Origin: Acidobacteriota bacterium
GTDB lineage: Bacteria > Acidobacteriota > Vicinamibacteria > Vicinamibacterales > SCN-69-37
Assembly (NCBI GenBank): GCA_020853395.1
Contig: JADYYY010000011.1
Span: 186,001-250,000 of the forward strand
Length of the DNA: 64,000 nt
Direction: 5' to 3'
Positions 1-8,683 of this stretch are shown here, one piece after another. How positions within the stretch are numbered: the stretch's first letter is position 1; the number at the start of each line of letters is the position of its first letter. A program made the translations under genes and the position numbers. The notes beneath the pieces were generated by a model that ran no database searches, had not been told where the DNA came from, and saw nothing but the letters and a program-made list of their open reading frames with translations.

Positions 1-2
1 CC

Positions 3-788
3 TTTCCGGCGCAACAGCGGCAGCTTCCTCCGGCTGACGTGATCGCGCGCGGGCGCGGGCTGTACGACGTGAATTGCCGGCTGTGCCACGGCGCCGATCT
101 GCGCGGCGGCGACATGGGCGGCGTCAACCTGCTGCGGTCGGCGCTCGTCTTCAACGATCAGAACGGCGAGCTCATCAAGCCGGTCGTGCAGAACGGCCGC
201 TCGAACCCGGGCATGCCGGCCATGCCGCCCTTCGCCCAGCTCACCGACGCCGACATCCAGGCGCTCGCCGGCTTCCTTCACAGCGTGCAGGCCACGATGC
301 GCGGGCAGGGGAATCCGCCGGCGTCCGAGAAGCCGGTGGAGCTGAACATCGTCGTCGGCGACCCGAAGGCCGGGCAGGCCTACTTCCAGGCCAAGTGCAG
401 CTCGTGTCACTCGGCGACCGGCGATCTGCGCGGCCTCGCCTCGCGCATTCCGGAACCGATGCAGTTGCAGACCGCCTGGGTCGCGGGCGGGGCGGGCGGC
501 GGCCGCGGCGGCTTCGGTCGCGGCGGCGGCGAGGTCAAGCCGCCCACGCCGACGACCGTAACGGTGACGCTCGCCTCGGGCCAGACGTTCCAGGGCACGC
601 TCATCCGCTACGACGATTTCGTCGTGTCGATGCGGCTCGCCGACGGCATCGAGAGGTCGTTCCGCCGGAACGGCGACGTGCCGAAGGTCGAGATCAAGGA
701 GCCGAAAGCGCCGCACATCAAGCTGCTCCCGACCTACACGGACAAGGACATCCACGACGTAACGGCGTATCTGGTGACCCTCAAATGA
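3..788 (+). CDS. Di-haem cytochrome c with inserted beta-barrel domain, 5' end cut by window
   Basis: Periplasmic electron-transfer partner of the PQQ dehydrogenase that follows. Two CXXCH haem sites are encoded at bases 75-89 (CRLCH) and 396-410 (CSSCH). The first domain has a Met-rich loop (MPAMPP) able to supply the axial ligand. After the second haem comes a Gly-rich linker and about 60 residues with an Sm/SH3-like pattern (TVTLASGQTFQGTLI), then a final cytochrome-like helix ending in AYLVTLK, so the barrel appears inserted into the second cytochrome domain. The frame is open to base 3 and the residues before the GTG at 39 still align with the paralogue at 57482, so the true start with its signal peptide lies upstream. 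The stop overlaps the next start as ATGA, implying translational coupling. Confidence 0.9.
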   Translation, partial: FPAQQRQLPPADVIARGRGLYDVNCRLCHGADLRGGDMGGVNLLRSALVFNDQNGELIKPVVQNGRSNPGMPAMPPFAQLTDADIQALAGFLHSVQATMRGQGNPPASEKPVELNIVVGDPKAGQAYFQAKCSSCHSATGDLRGLASRIPEPMQLQTAWVAGGAGGGRGGFGRGGGEVKPPTPTTVTVTLASGQTFQGTLIRYDDFVVSMRLADGIERSFRRNGDVPKVEIKEPKAPHIKLLPTYTDKDIHDVTAYLVTLK

Positions 789-2506
789 CCTTGAAGAAAC
801 TCGTACTCACGCTCTCGTTCGCGGCCGCGCCGGTCCTGATCCTCGGACAGGGCGCGCCGGCGGGTCAGGCCAGCGGTGCGCAAGGCGGTCTCGATCCGAA
901 GGAGATCTACAAGCGGCTGTCGGATCAGTGGCTCACCTACTCGGGTGACTACACCGGCCAGCGCTACAGCGCGCTCACGCAGGTCAACCAGCAGACCGTG
1001 AAGAACCTCACGCTCGCGTGGACCGCGCGGATCACCGGCGGCGCGCCGGGCGGCGCAGCCGGCGGCGGCTTCGGCGGATTCGGCGGCGGCGGTGGCGCGC
1101 AGGCGCCCGTCGTCGTCGGCGGCGAAGGCACGGGCGAGTTCGCGGCCGGCGGCGGCGTCACCGTGAAGGGCAGCATCATCGTCCACGACGACGTGATGTA
1201 CGTGACGGCGCCCGACAACACCTGGGCCATGGACGTGCGCGACGGCCGAGTGCTGTGGCGCTACTACTGGAAGACGCGCGGCGGCACGCACATCGGCCAG
1301 CGCGGCGCCGGGCTCTGGCACGACTACCTGTACTTCACGACGCCGGACAACTACCTCGTCTCCGTCGACGCGCGGACCGGCAAGGAGCGCTGGCACGTCG
1401 AGGTGTCCGACTTCGAAGAGCAGTACTTCACGACGTTCGCGCCGCACGTCATCGACAACCACGTGATCGTCGGCACCGGCAACGACCTCGACATGCCGGG
1501 GTTCCTGCAGTCGTTCGATCCGGAGACCGGCAAGCTGCAGTGGAAGTTCTACACCGTGCCGATGAGCGCGGGCGATCCGGGTCTCGACACGTGGCCGAAT
1601 CTCGACGCCGCGCGTCACGGCGGTGGCCAGGTCTGGATCCCGGGCTCGTTCGATCCCGAGACCCGCTACTACATCTTCGGGACGGGCAACCCGACGCCCG
1701 GCTATACCGGACAGGGCCGCCCCGGCGACAACCTGTTCACCGGCTGCCTGATGGCCGTCCACGTCGATACGGGCAAGATGATCTGGTACTTCCAGACGTC
1801 GGCGCACGACACGCACGACTGGGACTCGGCGCAGACGCCCGTGCTCTGGGACGGCGTCATCGACGGCAAGCCGCGGAAGCTCGCGTCGACCGTCGCGCGC
1901 AACGGCTACTTCTACACGGTCGATCGCGTGACCGGCCAGCATCTCGTCACGCAGAAGCTCGGCACCTACACGAACTGGGCGAAGGAGATGCGGCCCACGG
2001 GCGTGATGGAGCCGAACCCTGCGAAGGAAGCGACGATCCCCGGCTCGCTCGTCTCGCCCGTCGAAGGCGGCGTCGTCAACTGGCCGCCGCCCGCCTACTC
2101 GCCCGACACGGGCCTGCTCTACTCGCAGGAGAAGAACGGCTTCAACCTGCTGTACCTCACCGAGCCCGATCCCCGCGGTTCGATGGGCCTGGGCGGCAAG
2201 GCGGTGGGCCAGGTGGGATCGGCGGGTGACTTCCTCGTCGGCCTCGATCCGAAGACCGGCAAGGTCGCGTGGCGCCACGCGTTCCCCGGTGGCGGCGGCG
2301 GAGGACTGCTCGTCACGGCCGGCCGCGTGCTGTTCTCAGGCGATGGCAGCGGCAACTTCGTGGCGTTCGACGCGACCAACGGCAAGCCGATCTGGCACTC
2401 GCGCATCGGCAACCCGTCGAACGCGGCGCAGACGTACCTCGTGGACGGCAAGCAGCACGTGCTCGTCGCCGTGGGCGACACGCTCTACGCGTTCGCGATG
2501 TACTGA
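785..2506 (+). CDS. PQQ-dependent (quinoprotein) dehydrogenase
   Basis: Periplasmic quinoprotein alcohol/sugar dehydrogenase of 573 residues with an N-terminal signal peptide (KKLVLTLSFAAAPVLILG). Eight-bladed propeller hallmarks are visible: YSGDYTGQRYSAL near 52-64, repeated W-type docking motifs, GTGNPTP (Asn302 matches the metal-ligand Asn) and HDTHDWD (Asp345 in the catalytic-base position). Asp347, two residues later, is the position occupied by Asp in lanthanide-type XoxF enzymes and by Ala/Ser in calcium types. The vicinal Cys-Cys of classical methanol and ethanol dehydrogenases is absent, and there is no haem domain, so electrons must leave through the coupled cytochrome c. The ATG at 785 was chosen because it overlaps the upstream stop (ATGA) and begins a good signal peptide. 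The substrate cannot be read from sequence. Confidence 0.93.
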   Translation: MTLKKLVLTLSFAAAPVLILGQGAPAGQASGAQGGLDPKEIYKRLSDQWLTYSGDYTGQRYSALTQVNQQTVKNLTLAWTARITGGAPGGAAGGGFGGFGGGGGAQAPVVVGGEGTGEFAAGGGVTVKGSIIVHDDVMYVTAPDNTWAMDVRDGRVLWRYYWKTRGGTHIGQRGAGLWHDYLYFTTPDNYLVSVDARTGKERWHVEVSDFEEQYFTTFAPHVIDNHVIVGTGNDLDMPGFLQSFDPETGKLQWKFYTVPMSAGDPGLDTWPNLDAARHGGGQVWIPGSFDPETRYYIFGTGNPTPGYTGQGRPGDNLFTGCLMAVHVDTGKMIWYFQTSAHDTHDWDSAQTPVLWDGVIDGKPRKLASTVARNGYFYTVDRVTGQHLVTQKLGTYTNWAKEMRPTGVMEPNPAKEATIPGSLVSPVEGGVVNWPPPAYSPDTGLLYSQEKNGFNLLYLTEPDPRGSMGLGGKAVGQVGSAGDFLVGLDPKTGKVAWRHAFPGGGGGGLLVTAGRVLFSGDGSGNFVAFDATNGKPIWHSRIGNPSNAAQTYLVDGKQHVLVAVGDTLYAFAMY

Positions 2507-2669
2507 TCCGCCGTGGCGGGCGCGTCGCGAACGACGAGCCGCATAGGACGAGTCGCGGAACGACGCGCAGGACGCGGAGACGTCGGATTCCAAAGCGGCA
2601 CTGGCGCGCGCGATGGCTTCGACCACGAAGCCGTCGCGCGCCCGTGCGCGCCGTGCCTCTCGACAGGCT

Positions 2670-5183
2670 CTACTGCAGTTGCTGTGCGTACGTGTTCCAG
2701 ACCGGCTTGAACTCCGCCATGAACCGCGTGAACGCCGCGGTCTGGCGGATTCGATCGAAGCAGCGATCTCGCACGAAGGCGGGATAGGTCCTCAGCCCGG
2801 TATCCACGGTTTCGTGGAGCCAGCGGACGGCGGTGTCGGCATCCTTGCCGAGCGCGGCGACGCACGCACGAAGATAGGTCGCGTGATGGTACGTCTGTCC
2901 CTGCCGCTCCGTCGGAGGGAGATCCGGGAGGCGTGACCGGGCTTCGGCGTAGCGCCCTTCCCAGGCGAGCAGCAGCGCCTCAGCCCCCTTCGCGCCCGCA
3001 TCGTTCGGATCCCTCGCGAGCACCTCGTCGATGAGGCGCCGGGCGTCGGCATGCCTGCCCGCGCCCGCGTAGTAGAGATAGGACCAGGCCACGGGCCTCG
3101 TCAGCTCGCGGTTGGCCGCGATGGCCTCGTCGTACATCGCGTTGATCCAGTACACGTTCGGGATCTCGGCCCGCGCGGCCTCGTTCGTGGGGTCGATCTC
3201 GAGAGCACGGCGAAGGAATCGGATGGCGGCTTCCGGGAGGCCCGCTTCGCTCAGAAGCTGCCCCATGTCGTAGTGCCCGACGTTGGGGTTGAGCGCCTGA
3301 GCCGCGCGCAGCGCCTTGTACGCGGCGACGAGCTGGTAGCCGCCTGACGGGCTGTTGAGCAGGCGGGCTCGCGCGACGTGAGACTCGGCGAGGTTCGGAT
3401 CGAGCGCGTCGGCCCGGGCCAACGCTTCGCGGGCGCGGGTCTCGGCTGCGCGGTCTCCTTCGATCGCCGCGCGCCAGGCGTAGCCCAGCGCGATCTGCGC
3501 GTAGGCCAGGGCATAGCTCGGATCGATCGCCACGGCGCGCTCGAGCAGCTCGAGGCCCGGTTGAACGTTCCCGACCACGTTGGCCGATGCGGAGCCGATG
3601 GTGCTGAACGTCGCCACGCCCTTCAGGTAGTACTCGTAGGCTTCCGGGCTGGCCGTGAAGTGCCTGGCCAGCCGCTGGCGATCGGCCTCGTTCAGCCGCG
3701 GTCGCAGTTGAGCCACGACGTCGCGGGCGATCTCGTCCTCGACCGCGAAGATGTCGGCGAACGCGGTGTCGAACGTCTGCGTCCACAGGGTGCGTCCGTC
3801 GCTCACGCGCACGAGCGCCATGCTCACGCGGAGCCGATCGGCCGACCGCTGAATCGAGCCGTCGAGCACGGCGTCGACCGTGAGGGCGCGGGCGGCATCG
3901 AGCGCGTTCGTGTCGGGCGCCGCGTATCGCCGCACCGCGCTCGTCGGCCGCACCGTGATGCCTTCGATCTGTCCGAGCCGCATGATGATCGTGTCGGCGA
4001 GCCCGAGGCCGAGCTGCCGGTCGTCGCTCTGCTGCTCGTGGAGCGGCTTGAGCGGCAGCACCGCGAGCGACTGCACGATGGCCTCACCGCGGCGGCCGGG
4101 CAGCCATCGCGTCGCGACGCCCCAGACGACAAGGGGGAGGAGCACCACGGCGACGGCCGCGATGCCGGCGTGGCGCCGCCACCGTCGTGGCGCCGGCGCC
4201 GCGGCGCCCGTGTCCGCGCGCGGGTGCATCGCACGGCGCAGATCTGCCGCAAGGTCGCGCATCGTCTGATACCGCCGGCCCGGATCCTTCTCGAGCGCCC
4301 TGTCGACGATGGCGCGGAGATCGGCGGGGACGTCGGCCGGCAATGCCGGCGCCGGCTCGCTCGCGATCGCGTGCATCACCGCGACCGTGCTGGGCGCTCG
4401 GAAGGGACGATGACCGGCGAGCGCCTCGTACAGCACGATGCCGAAGGAGAAGATGTCGCTGCGGGCGTCGAGCCGCTGTCCGCCGACTTGTTCCGGAGAC
4501 ATGTAGCCGATCGTGCCGACGATCAGCCCTGGCTCGGTCCGCAGGTGCGTGGTCGTCACCGACTCCTCGGAGGCGTGCGGATCGGCCGTCAGCACCGCGA
4601 GGCCGAAGTCGGCGAGCTTGGCGTATCCGCTCCGGGTCACGAGGATGTTCTGCGGTTTGACGTCGCGGTGGAGGATGCCCGCGTCGTGCGCCGCCGCGAG
4701 GCCGTCGGCGACGCCCGAGAGCAGCTCGAGGATCTCGCGTTTCGAGCGGGAGGCGGCGCGAATCCACGTGGCGAGCGTGCCGCCGTCGGCGAACTCCGTG
4801 GCGAGATACGGATGCCCGTCCATGTCGCCGACCTCGTACACGGTCAGGATGTGGGGGTGATTCAGGGCCGAGGCCGCGACGGCTTCGCGCTCGAACCGCT
4901 GGCGCGACATGGGGTCGACGTCGCCGCGAAGGACTTTGATCGCCGCCGGCCGCCGCAGCCGCGTATCGCGGGCGCGAAACACCTGCCCGGCGCCGCCTTC
5001 ACCCGCCAGGGCTTCGATCTCGTAGGCGCCGACGCGAGTGCCTGGCGTGAACGTCGTGGTGGGCTCCGGCGGAATTATATGCGTCGGGCCCGCCGCGCTC
5101 CGGCGGCCTGGCCGGCGGCGGTCGCGCGAAGGCCGCCGGCGCACGATTCTGCTACCATCGGGCCCTCCCGAGAGGTGAACCAT
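2670..5183 (-). CDS. Membrane Ser/Thr protein kinase with TolB-like and TPR output region
   Basis: Hanks-type kinase, up to 837 residues. Numbering from 5183: glycine loop GEGGAGQV (61-68), catalytic Lys83 in AIK, HRDVKPQN (172-179), DFG (192-194), and SPE in place of APE (229-231). A transmembrane helix spans roughly 339-358, followed by a TolB-like domain (starting SLAVLPLKPL) and tetratricopeptide repeats to the C-terminus. This cytoplasmic kinase plus extracytoplasmic TolB/TPR layout is common in Acidobacteriota. The start is uncertain: ATG 5183 would overlap the divergent gene's start by two bases, GTG 5144 is an alternative, and neither has a clear ribosome binding site. The kinase domain proper starts near residue 47. 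Targets are unknown. Confidence 0.9.
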   Translation of the reverse strand: MVHLSGGPDGSRIVRRRPSRDRRRPGRRSAAGPTHIIPPEPTTTFTPGTRVGAYEIEALAGEGGAGQVFRARDTRLRRPAAIKVLRGDVDPMSRQRFEREAVAASALNHPHILTVYEVGDMDGHPYLATEFADGGTLATWIRAASRSKREILELLSGVADGLAAAHDAGILHRDVKPQNILVTRSGYAKLADFGLAVLTADPHASEESVTTTHLRTEPGLIVGTIGYMSPEQVGGQRLDARSDIFSFGIVLYEALAGHRPFRAPSTVAVMHAIASEPAPALPADVPADLRAIVDRALEKDPGRRYQTMRDLAADLRRAMHPRADTGAAAPAPRRWRRHAGIAAVAVVLLPLVVWGVATRWLPGRRGEAIVQSLAVLPLKPLHEQQSDDRQLGLGLADTIIMRLGQIEGITVRPTSAVRRYAAPDTNALDAARALTVDAVLDGSIQRSADRLRVSMALVRVSDGRTLWTQTFDTAFADIFAVEDEIARDVVAQLRPRLNEADRQRLARHFTASPEAYEYYLKGVATFSTIGSASANVVGNVQPGLELLERAVAIDPSYALAYAQIALGYAWRAAIEGDRAAETRAREALARADALDPNLAESHVARARLLNSPSGGYQLVAAYKALRAAQALNPNVGHYDMGQLLSEAGLPEAAIRFLRRALEIDPTNEAARAEIPNVYWINAMYDEAIAANRELTRPVAWSYLYYAGAGRHADARRLIDEVLARDPNDAGAKGAEALLLAWEGRYAEARSRLPDLPPTERQGQTYHHATYLRACVAALGKDADTAVRWLHETVDTGLRTYPAFVRDRCFDRIRQTAAFTRFMAEFKPVWNTYAQQLQ

Positions 5184-6168
5184 GATCGGAAAGGCGCTGG
5201 CGATCGGCGCGGTGGGTCTGTTGATGTCGATGGGCCCGGCGATAGCGCGTCAGGCGGCACAGGGACAGCCTCGGCCGGCGCAGCCGCCGCGGTTCGCCAG
5301 CGAGATCCGCATCTTCGATCTCGCGACGAAGATCAGTCGGGTGGTGTACAAGGCCGAAGGCATCTGGGAAGCGCCCAACTGGTCGCGCGACGGCGCGTTC
5401 CTGCTCTCGAACTCCGGCGGCCGCCTGTACCGGATTCTGGCGGACGGCACGCGCGCGCCCGAGCCGCTGCCGCTCGATCCGAGCCTGCGCGCGAACAACG
5501 ACCACGACTTCACGCGCGACGGCAAGTGGCTCGCGATCTCGGCGACGGCGCCCGGCGTCAACGGCTCCCAGATCTTCGTCGCGCACCCTGACGCGACCAA
5601 CCATCGCGCCGTCGTCACCACTCCGCCCAGCTACTTCCACGGCTGGTCGCCCGACGGGAAGTGGCTGTCGTTCGTCGCCAATCGCGACAAGAAGCAGTAC
5701 GACGTGTACCGCGTGCCGTTCGAGGGAGGGCCCGAAGAGCGCCTCACGATGGATCCGGCGAATGACGATGGGACGGACTACTCGCCGGATGGGAAGTGGA
5801 TCTACTTCAACTCGCAGCGGGGCGGCGGCTGGAACATCTGGCGGATGCCGTCGACCGGCGCGGGCCCGAACGACGAACGCGCCGAGCGCGTCACCGACGA
5901 CGAGTTCGAGGACTGGTTTCCGCACCCGTCGCCCGACGGCACGTCGCTGATCTTCCTCTCGTTTCCCGCGGGCACGAAGACGCACGACGATCGCAACCTG
6001 GCCGTGTGGATCCGGATGATCCCGATGCCGGGCGACGTCGTGGGAACCGTGTCGCCCGTGACGGTCGTCACGCTCACGGGCGGGCAGGGCACGATCAACG
6101 TCAACTCCTGGGCGCCGGACTCGCGGCGGTTCGCCTACGTCTCGTACATCGACAGGCAGCCGCAGTGA
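5182..6168 (+). CDS. Exported TolB/WD40-like beta-propeller protein
   Basis: A 328-residue protein with a signal peptide (GKALAIGAVGLLMSMG, cleavage probably after AIA). The rest consists of PD40/TolB-type repeats, each with a DGKW-like signature: WSRDGAF, FTRDGKWLAIS, WSPDGKWLSF, YSPDGKWIYF, PSPDGTSLIF and WAPDSRRFAY. This fits a six-bladed propeller in the periplasm. AGAGGTGAACC immediately before the ATG is a convincing ribosome binding site. Proteins of this type are usually of unknown function; no peptidase or other catalytic domain is attached. It is divergent from the kinase gene, and the two may share a control region within the first codons of the kinase. Confidence 0.85.
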   Translation: MIGKALAIGAVGLLMSMGPAIARQAAQGQPRPAQPPRFASEIRIFDLATKISRVVYKAEGIWEAPNWSRDGAFLLSNSGGRLYRILADGTRAPEPLPLDPSLRANNDHDFTRDGKWLAISATAPGVNGSQIFVAHPDATNHRAVVTTPPSYFHGWSPDGKWLSFVANRDKKQYDVYRVPFEGGPEERLTMDPANDDGTDYSPDGKWIYFNSQRGGGWNIWRMPSTGAGPNDERAERVTDDEFEDWFPHPSPDGTSLIFLSFPAGTKTHDDRNLAVWIRMIPMPGDVVGTVSPVTVVTLTGGQGTINVNSWAPDSRRFAYVSYIDRQPQ

Positions 6169-6202
6169 CCGGCGGACGAGGCTCGCCGAGAGACCGGTCC
6201 CG

Positions 6203-7153
6203 CTATCGAACGTCTGGAAAATCGGTGAAGTACCCGTCCACGCCCAGCTCGACGAACTGGCGCACTTCGCGGCGCGGATCGCCGCCGTAGCTCGGCGACA
6301 GGAAGTCGCCGTCGCTCCGCATGGTCCACACGTGCACCAGCAGGCCGGCGGCGTGCGCGTCGCGCACGACCGTCGTCGCCGCGCGCGTCGTCCCGTCGGG
6401 TGCGACCGGCACGACGAGGCGCTTGTGCAGTCCGACGACGTCGGCCCAGGCGGCGATCGCCTCGAGCCGCGCCGGCGACGCGTCGGCGTGCTCGTCGAGC
6501 AGTTGGACGAGCCGCACCGGCGTCCGCGGACGCAGGTACTGCAGGCTCGACGGCTCGAACGACTGGACGAACACCGGCGACGTCTTGGCCGTCAGGCCGC
6601 GGCGCGCGAGCGCGTCGAGCAGCCGATCCTCGAGGGGCAGGCCGATGCCGCGGAAGTACGCCGGATGCTTGGTTTCCGGGTAGACGGCGATCTCGCGCCC
6701 GAGCTCGCGGCTCTTCTGCGCGGCGAGGTCGAGCACCTCGTCGAACGTCGGGACGAGGAACCGGCCGTCGTAGGCGTGCGACCGGAACGGCAGCCGCTCG
6801 TTCGCCCGCAGCGTGCGGACTTCGGCCAGCGTGAAGTCCTCGACGAACCAGCCGGTCACCTGCGTGCCGTCGATCGTCTTCGTCGTTCGGCGATCGGGAA
6901 ACTTCGCGGCGGCGTCCGTCGTCGATCCGATCTCGTTCTCGTGCCGCGCGACGAGGATGCCGTCCTTCGTGCTCACGAGGTCCGGCTCGATCGCCTCGGC
7001 GCCCATGTCGATCGCGAGCGTGTAGCTCTCGATCGTGTGCTCGGGCCGGTATCCGGACGCGCCGCGATGCGCGATGACGAGCACTCGCGGGATGCCGGCC
7101 TGCGCGAGCGCCAAGGCCACGACTACGCCGTACAGCACGTTGCTCGAGAGCAC
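6203..7153 (-). CDS. glpQ: Glycerophosphodiester phosphodiesterase
   Basis: Hydrolyses glycerophosphodiesters to glycerol-3-phosphate and an alcohol. The 316-residue protein has an N-terminal hydrophobic segment (NVLYGVVVALALAQAG), suggesting export. Catalytic features of the GDPD TIM barrel are all present: HRGASG (His29, Arg30), PEHT (Glu38, His39), EPD metal ligands Glu56 and Asp58, HE.E around His71 and YPETKHP later in the barrel. The C-terminal FVELGVDGYFTDFPD is the family's usual end. With DhaK, DhaL and an aquaglyceroporin lying 12-14 kb away, it would supply glycerol-derived carbon and phosphate from phospholipid head groups. The start ATG at 7153 gives the full signal segment. Confidence 0.93.
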   Translation of the reverse strand: MLSSNVLYGVVVALALAQAGIPRVLVIAHRGASGYRPEHTIESYTLAIDMGAEAIEPDLVSTKDGILVARHENEIGSTTDAAAKFPDRRTTKTIDGTQVTGWFVEDFTLAEVRTLRANERLPFRSHAYDGRFLVPTFDEVLDLAAQKSRELGREIAVYPETKHPAYFRGIGLPLEDRLLDALARRGLTAKTSPVFVQSFEPSSLQYLRPRTPVRLVQLLDEHADASPARLEAIAAWADVVGLHKRLVVPVAPDGTTRAATTVVRDAHAAGLLVHVWTMRSDGDFLSPSYGGDPRREVRQFVELGVDGYFTDFPDVR

Positions 7154-7187
7154 GGGACGAATGATAGAGCACCATCAGCCGTCCGCG

Positions 7188-8405
7188 TCAGGCGGCCAGC
7201 GCCTCCGCGGCGACGTGGACGCCATCCCTCCGCACGCCGGCGGCAACGGATCGCGCGTGCGAGGCGACTGCAGGCTGGAGCGCGCGGTCGAGGGCGCTCG
7301 TCAGCGCCTCGACGGTGAGCTCTCCGGACGTGTGCGCGGCGCCGATGCCGAGCTCCTCCACGCGCCGTGCCCAGTAGTGCTGGTCGTACACCTGCGGGAC
7401 GACGACGTGCGGCGCGCCGGCCAGCGCCGTGAGGCACGTGGTGCCGGCGCCGCCGTGATGGACCACGGCGGCGACACGCGGGAAAAGCGCCTGCAGGTTC
7501 GTGTCGCCGACGGCGAGGCAGTCCGGCTGGTTGTCGAGGAAGGGGAGATCGGCCCAGCCACGCGAGACGATCGCTCGCCGCCCGACGGCGCGAGCGGCCT
7601 CGAGACGCATCGTCACCGGGTCGAGATCTCGCGGCGGACGGGCGCTGCCGAAGCCGAAGTAGATCGGTGGCTCGCCCGCGTCGAGGAACGCGTCGACGTC
7701 GCGGGGAAGCGGGCGTTCGTCCGGCAGGATCCAGGCGCCAGTCTGGAACACGGGTTGAGCTTCGCGATCGGACCACGGGCCGAGCACGGGATCGGCCGCA
7801 AGCCACGGCCGGTCCGTGAACATGTAGCTGCGGACGTCGTGCACCGGCGACAGACCCATCGAGGTCCGATGCGCGTTGAGCGCGGGGCCGAACAGATCGT
7901 TGAAGCGTTCGGTGTCGCGCGCCCACAGTTCGCGGGTGTCAGCCGTTGCCGGCGGCGGTGCCTCCCCGGGAACGGGCGGCAGCACCGGAGGCGCGTGGTG
8001 CGGCGACGGCAGCACGTTCGGCGTATAGGCGGCGAACACGTAGCGGATGCCCATCCGCTCGGCGATCGATCGCGCGGCAATCTGCAGCGCCGTGGCCGCG
8101 ACGATGGCGTCGCAGCCCTCGGCGGCAGCGGCGATGGTGTCGAACTGCGTGGCGACGCTGGCTTCCGCCATCTCGCGGCGCCGGTCGCGCGAGGGCGGCC
8201 CCGCGGGCGCCTCGGCCGCGGCCATCGCCGTCGGCAGGCGCGGGCCGATCGGCCTCACGTCGAGGCCGAAGCCTTCGATCCACTCGCGGAAGTCCGGCGG
8301 CACGCACACGCGCACCTGATGACCCCGCACCCTCAGCGTCAGGGCCAACGCGACCAAGGGCTGAACGTCTCCTCGCGACCCGATCGTCGACAGCAGCACG
8401 CGCAT
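7188..8405 (-). CDS. GT1/GtfB-type glycosyltransferase
   Basis: UDP- or dTDP-sugar dependent glycosyltransferase, 405 residues, GT-B fold. The N-terminus MRVLLSTIGSRGDVQPLVAL is the hallmark of the sterol/antibiotic/macrolide glycosyltransferase family, and the C-terminal donor site carries HHGGAGTT (316-323) and PQVYDQHYWA (DQ at 341-342). The acceptor is probably a lipid or small hydrophobic molecule but cannot be deduced. The frame is open further upstream to 8516, but ATG 8405 is preceded by AAAGGAAGTGCG and starts exactly at the conserved family N-terminus. A perfect 11-bp inverted repeat lies about 70 bp upstream (8472-8502). Confidence 0.92.
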   Translation of the reverse strand: MRVLLSTIGSRGDVQPLVALALTLRVRGHQVRVCVPPDFREWIEGFGLDVRPIGPRLPTAMAAAEAPAGPPSRDRRREMAEASVATQFDTIAAAAEGCDAIVAATALQIAARSIAERMGIRYVFAAYTPNVLPSPHHAPPVLPPVPGEAPPPATADTRELWARDTERFNDLFGPALNAHRTSMGLSPVHDVRSYMFTDRPWLAADPVLGPWSDREAQPVFQTGAWILPDERPLPRDVDAFLDAGEPPIYFGFGSARPPRDLDPVTMRLEAARAVGRRAIVSRGWADLPFLDNQPDCLAVGDTNLQALFPRVAAVVHHGGAGTTCLTALAGAPHVVVPQVYDQHYWARRVEELGIGAAHTSGELTVEALTSALDRALQPAVASHARSVAAGVRRDGVHVAAEALAA

Positions 8406-8471
8406 CGCACTTCCTTTCGGTTGAGCCACGGTGGCGGGTAATGTCCGGGCGGGCCGAATGCCGCCCGTCCA

Positions 8472-8502
8472 GTTCACGGCCGTGCATTCTGCGGCCGTGA
8501 AC
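8472..8502. promoter_or_regulatory. Perfect 11-bp inverted repeat upstream of glycosyltransferase
   Basis: GTTCACGGCCG and its exact reverse complement CGGCCGTGAAC are separated by 9 bases (8483-8491). The element starts 67 bp upstream of the glycosyltransferase start and has no T-run, so an operator for a dimeric regulator is more likely than a terminator. No regulator gene is adjacent. It lies in the 278-bp gap between the glycosyltransferase and esterase genes, which otherwise holds only a small hairpin (8571-8587). Confidence 0.5.
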
Positions 8503-8683
8503 GGGGCTTGCCACAAGCGGATGCTGTCGGGCTATTGTTGTGTTGGGGGCGGACGCGAGAAGCTCGCTGGCGGCGGTTCACCCGCCGGCGCTTTCTCGAT
8601 GAGCCTGCGCGACAGCCGTCACATGACGGTCGTGACCGGAGGACTTCAGGCGTCCGGACCGCCACGCGGCGCGATCGGCCGCG

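Noticed and set aside
734-2278. 514-codon open frame on the minus strand
   Set aside because: Antisense to the cytochrome/PQQ dehydrogenase pair; no recognisable protein features.
5074-5079. Perfect TATAAT on the minus strand near the kinase start
   Set aside because: Lies inside the kinase reading frame, lacks a -35 partner, and no usable start codon follows before the kinase domain, so I do not call it a promoter.
8571-8587. Hairpin CGGCGG-TTCAC-CCGCCG as the esterase terminator
   Set aside because: Stem is only 6 bp and there is no U-run on the minus strand; in this GC-rich DNA such stems arise by chance.
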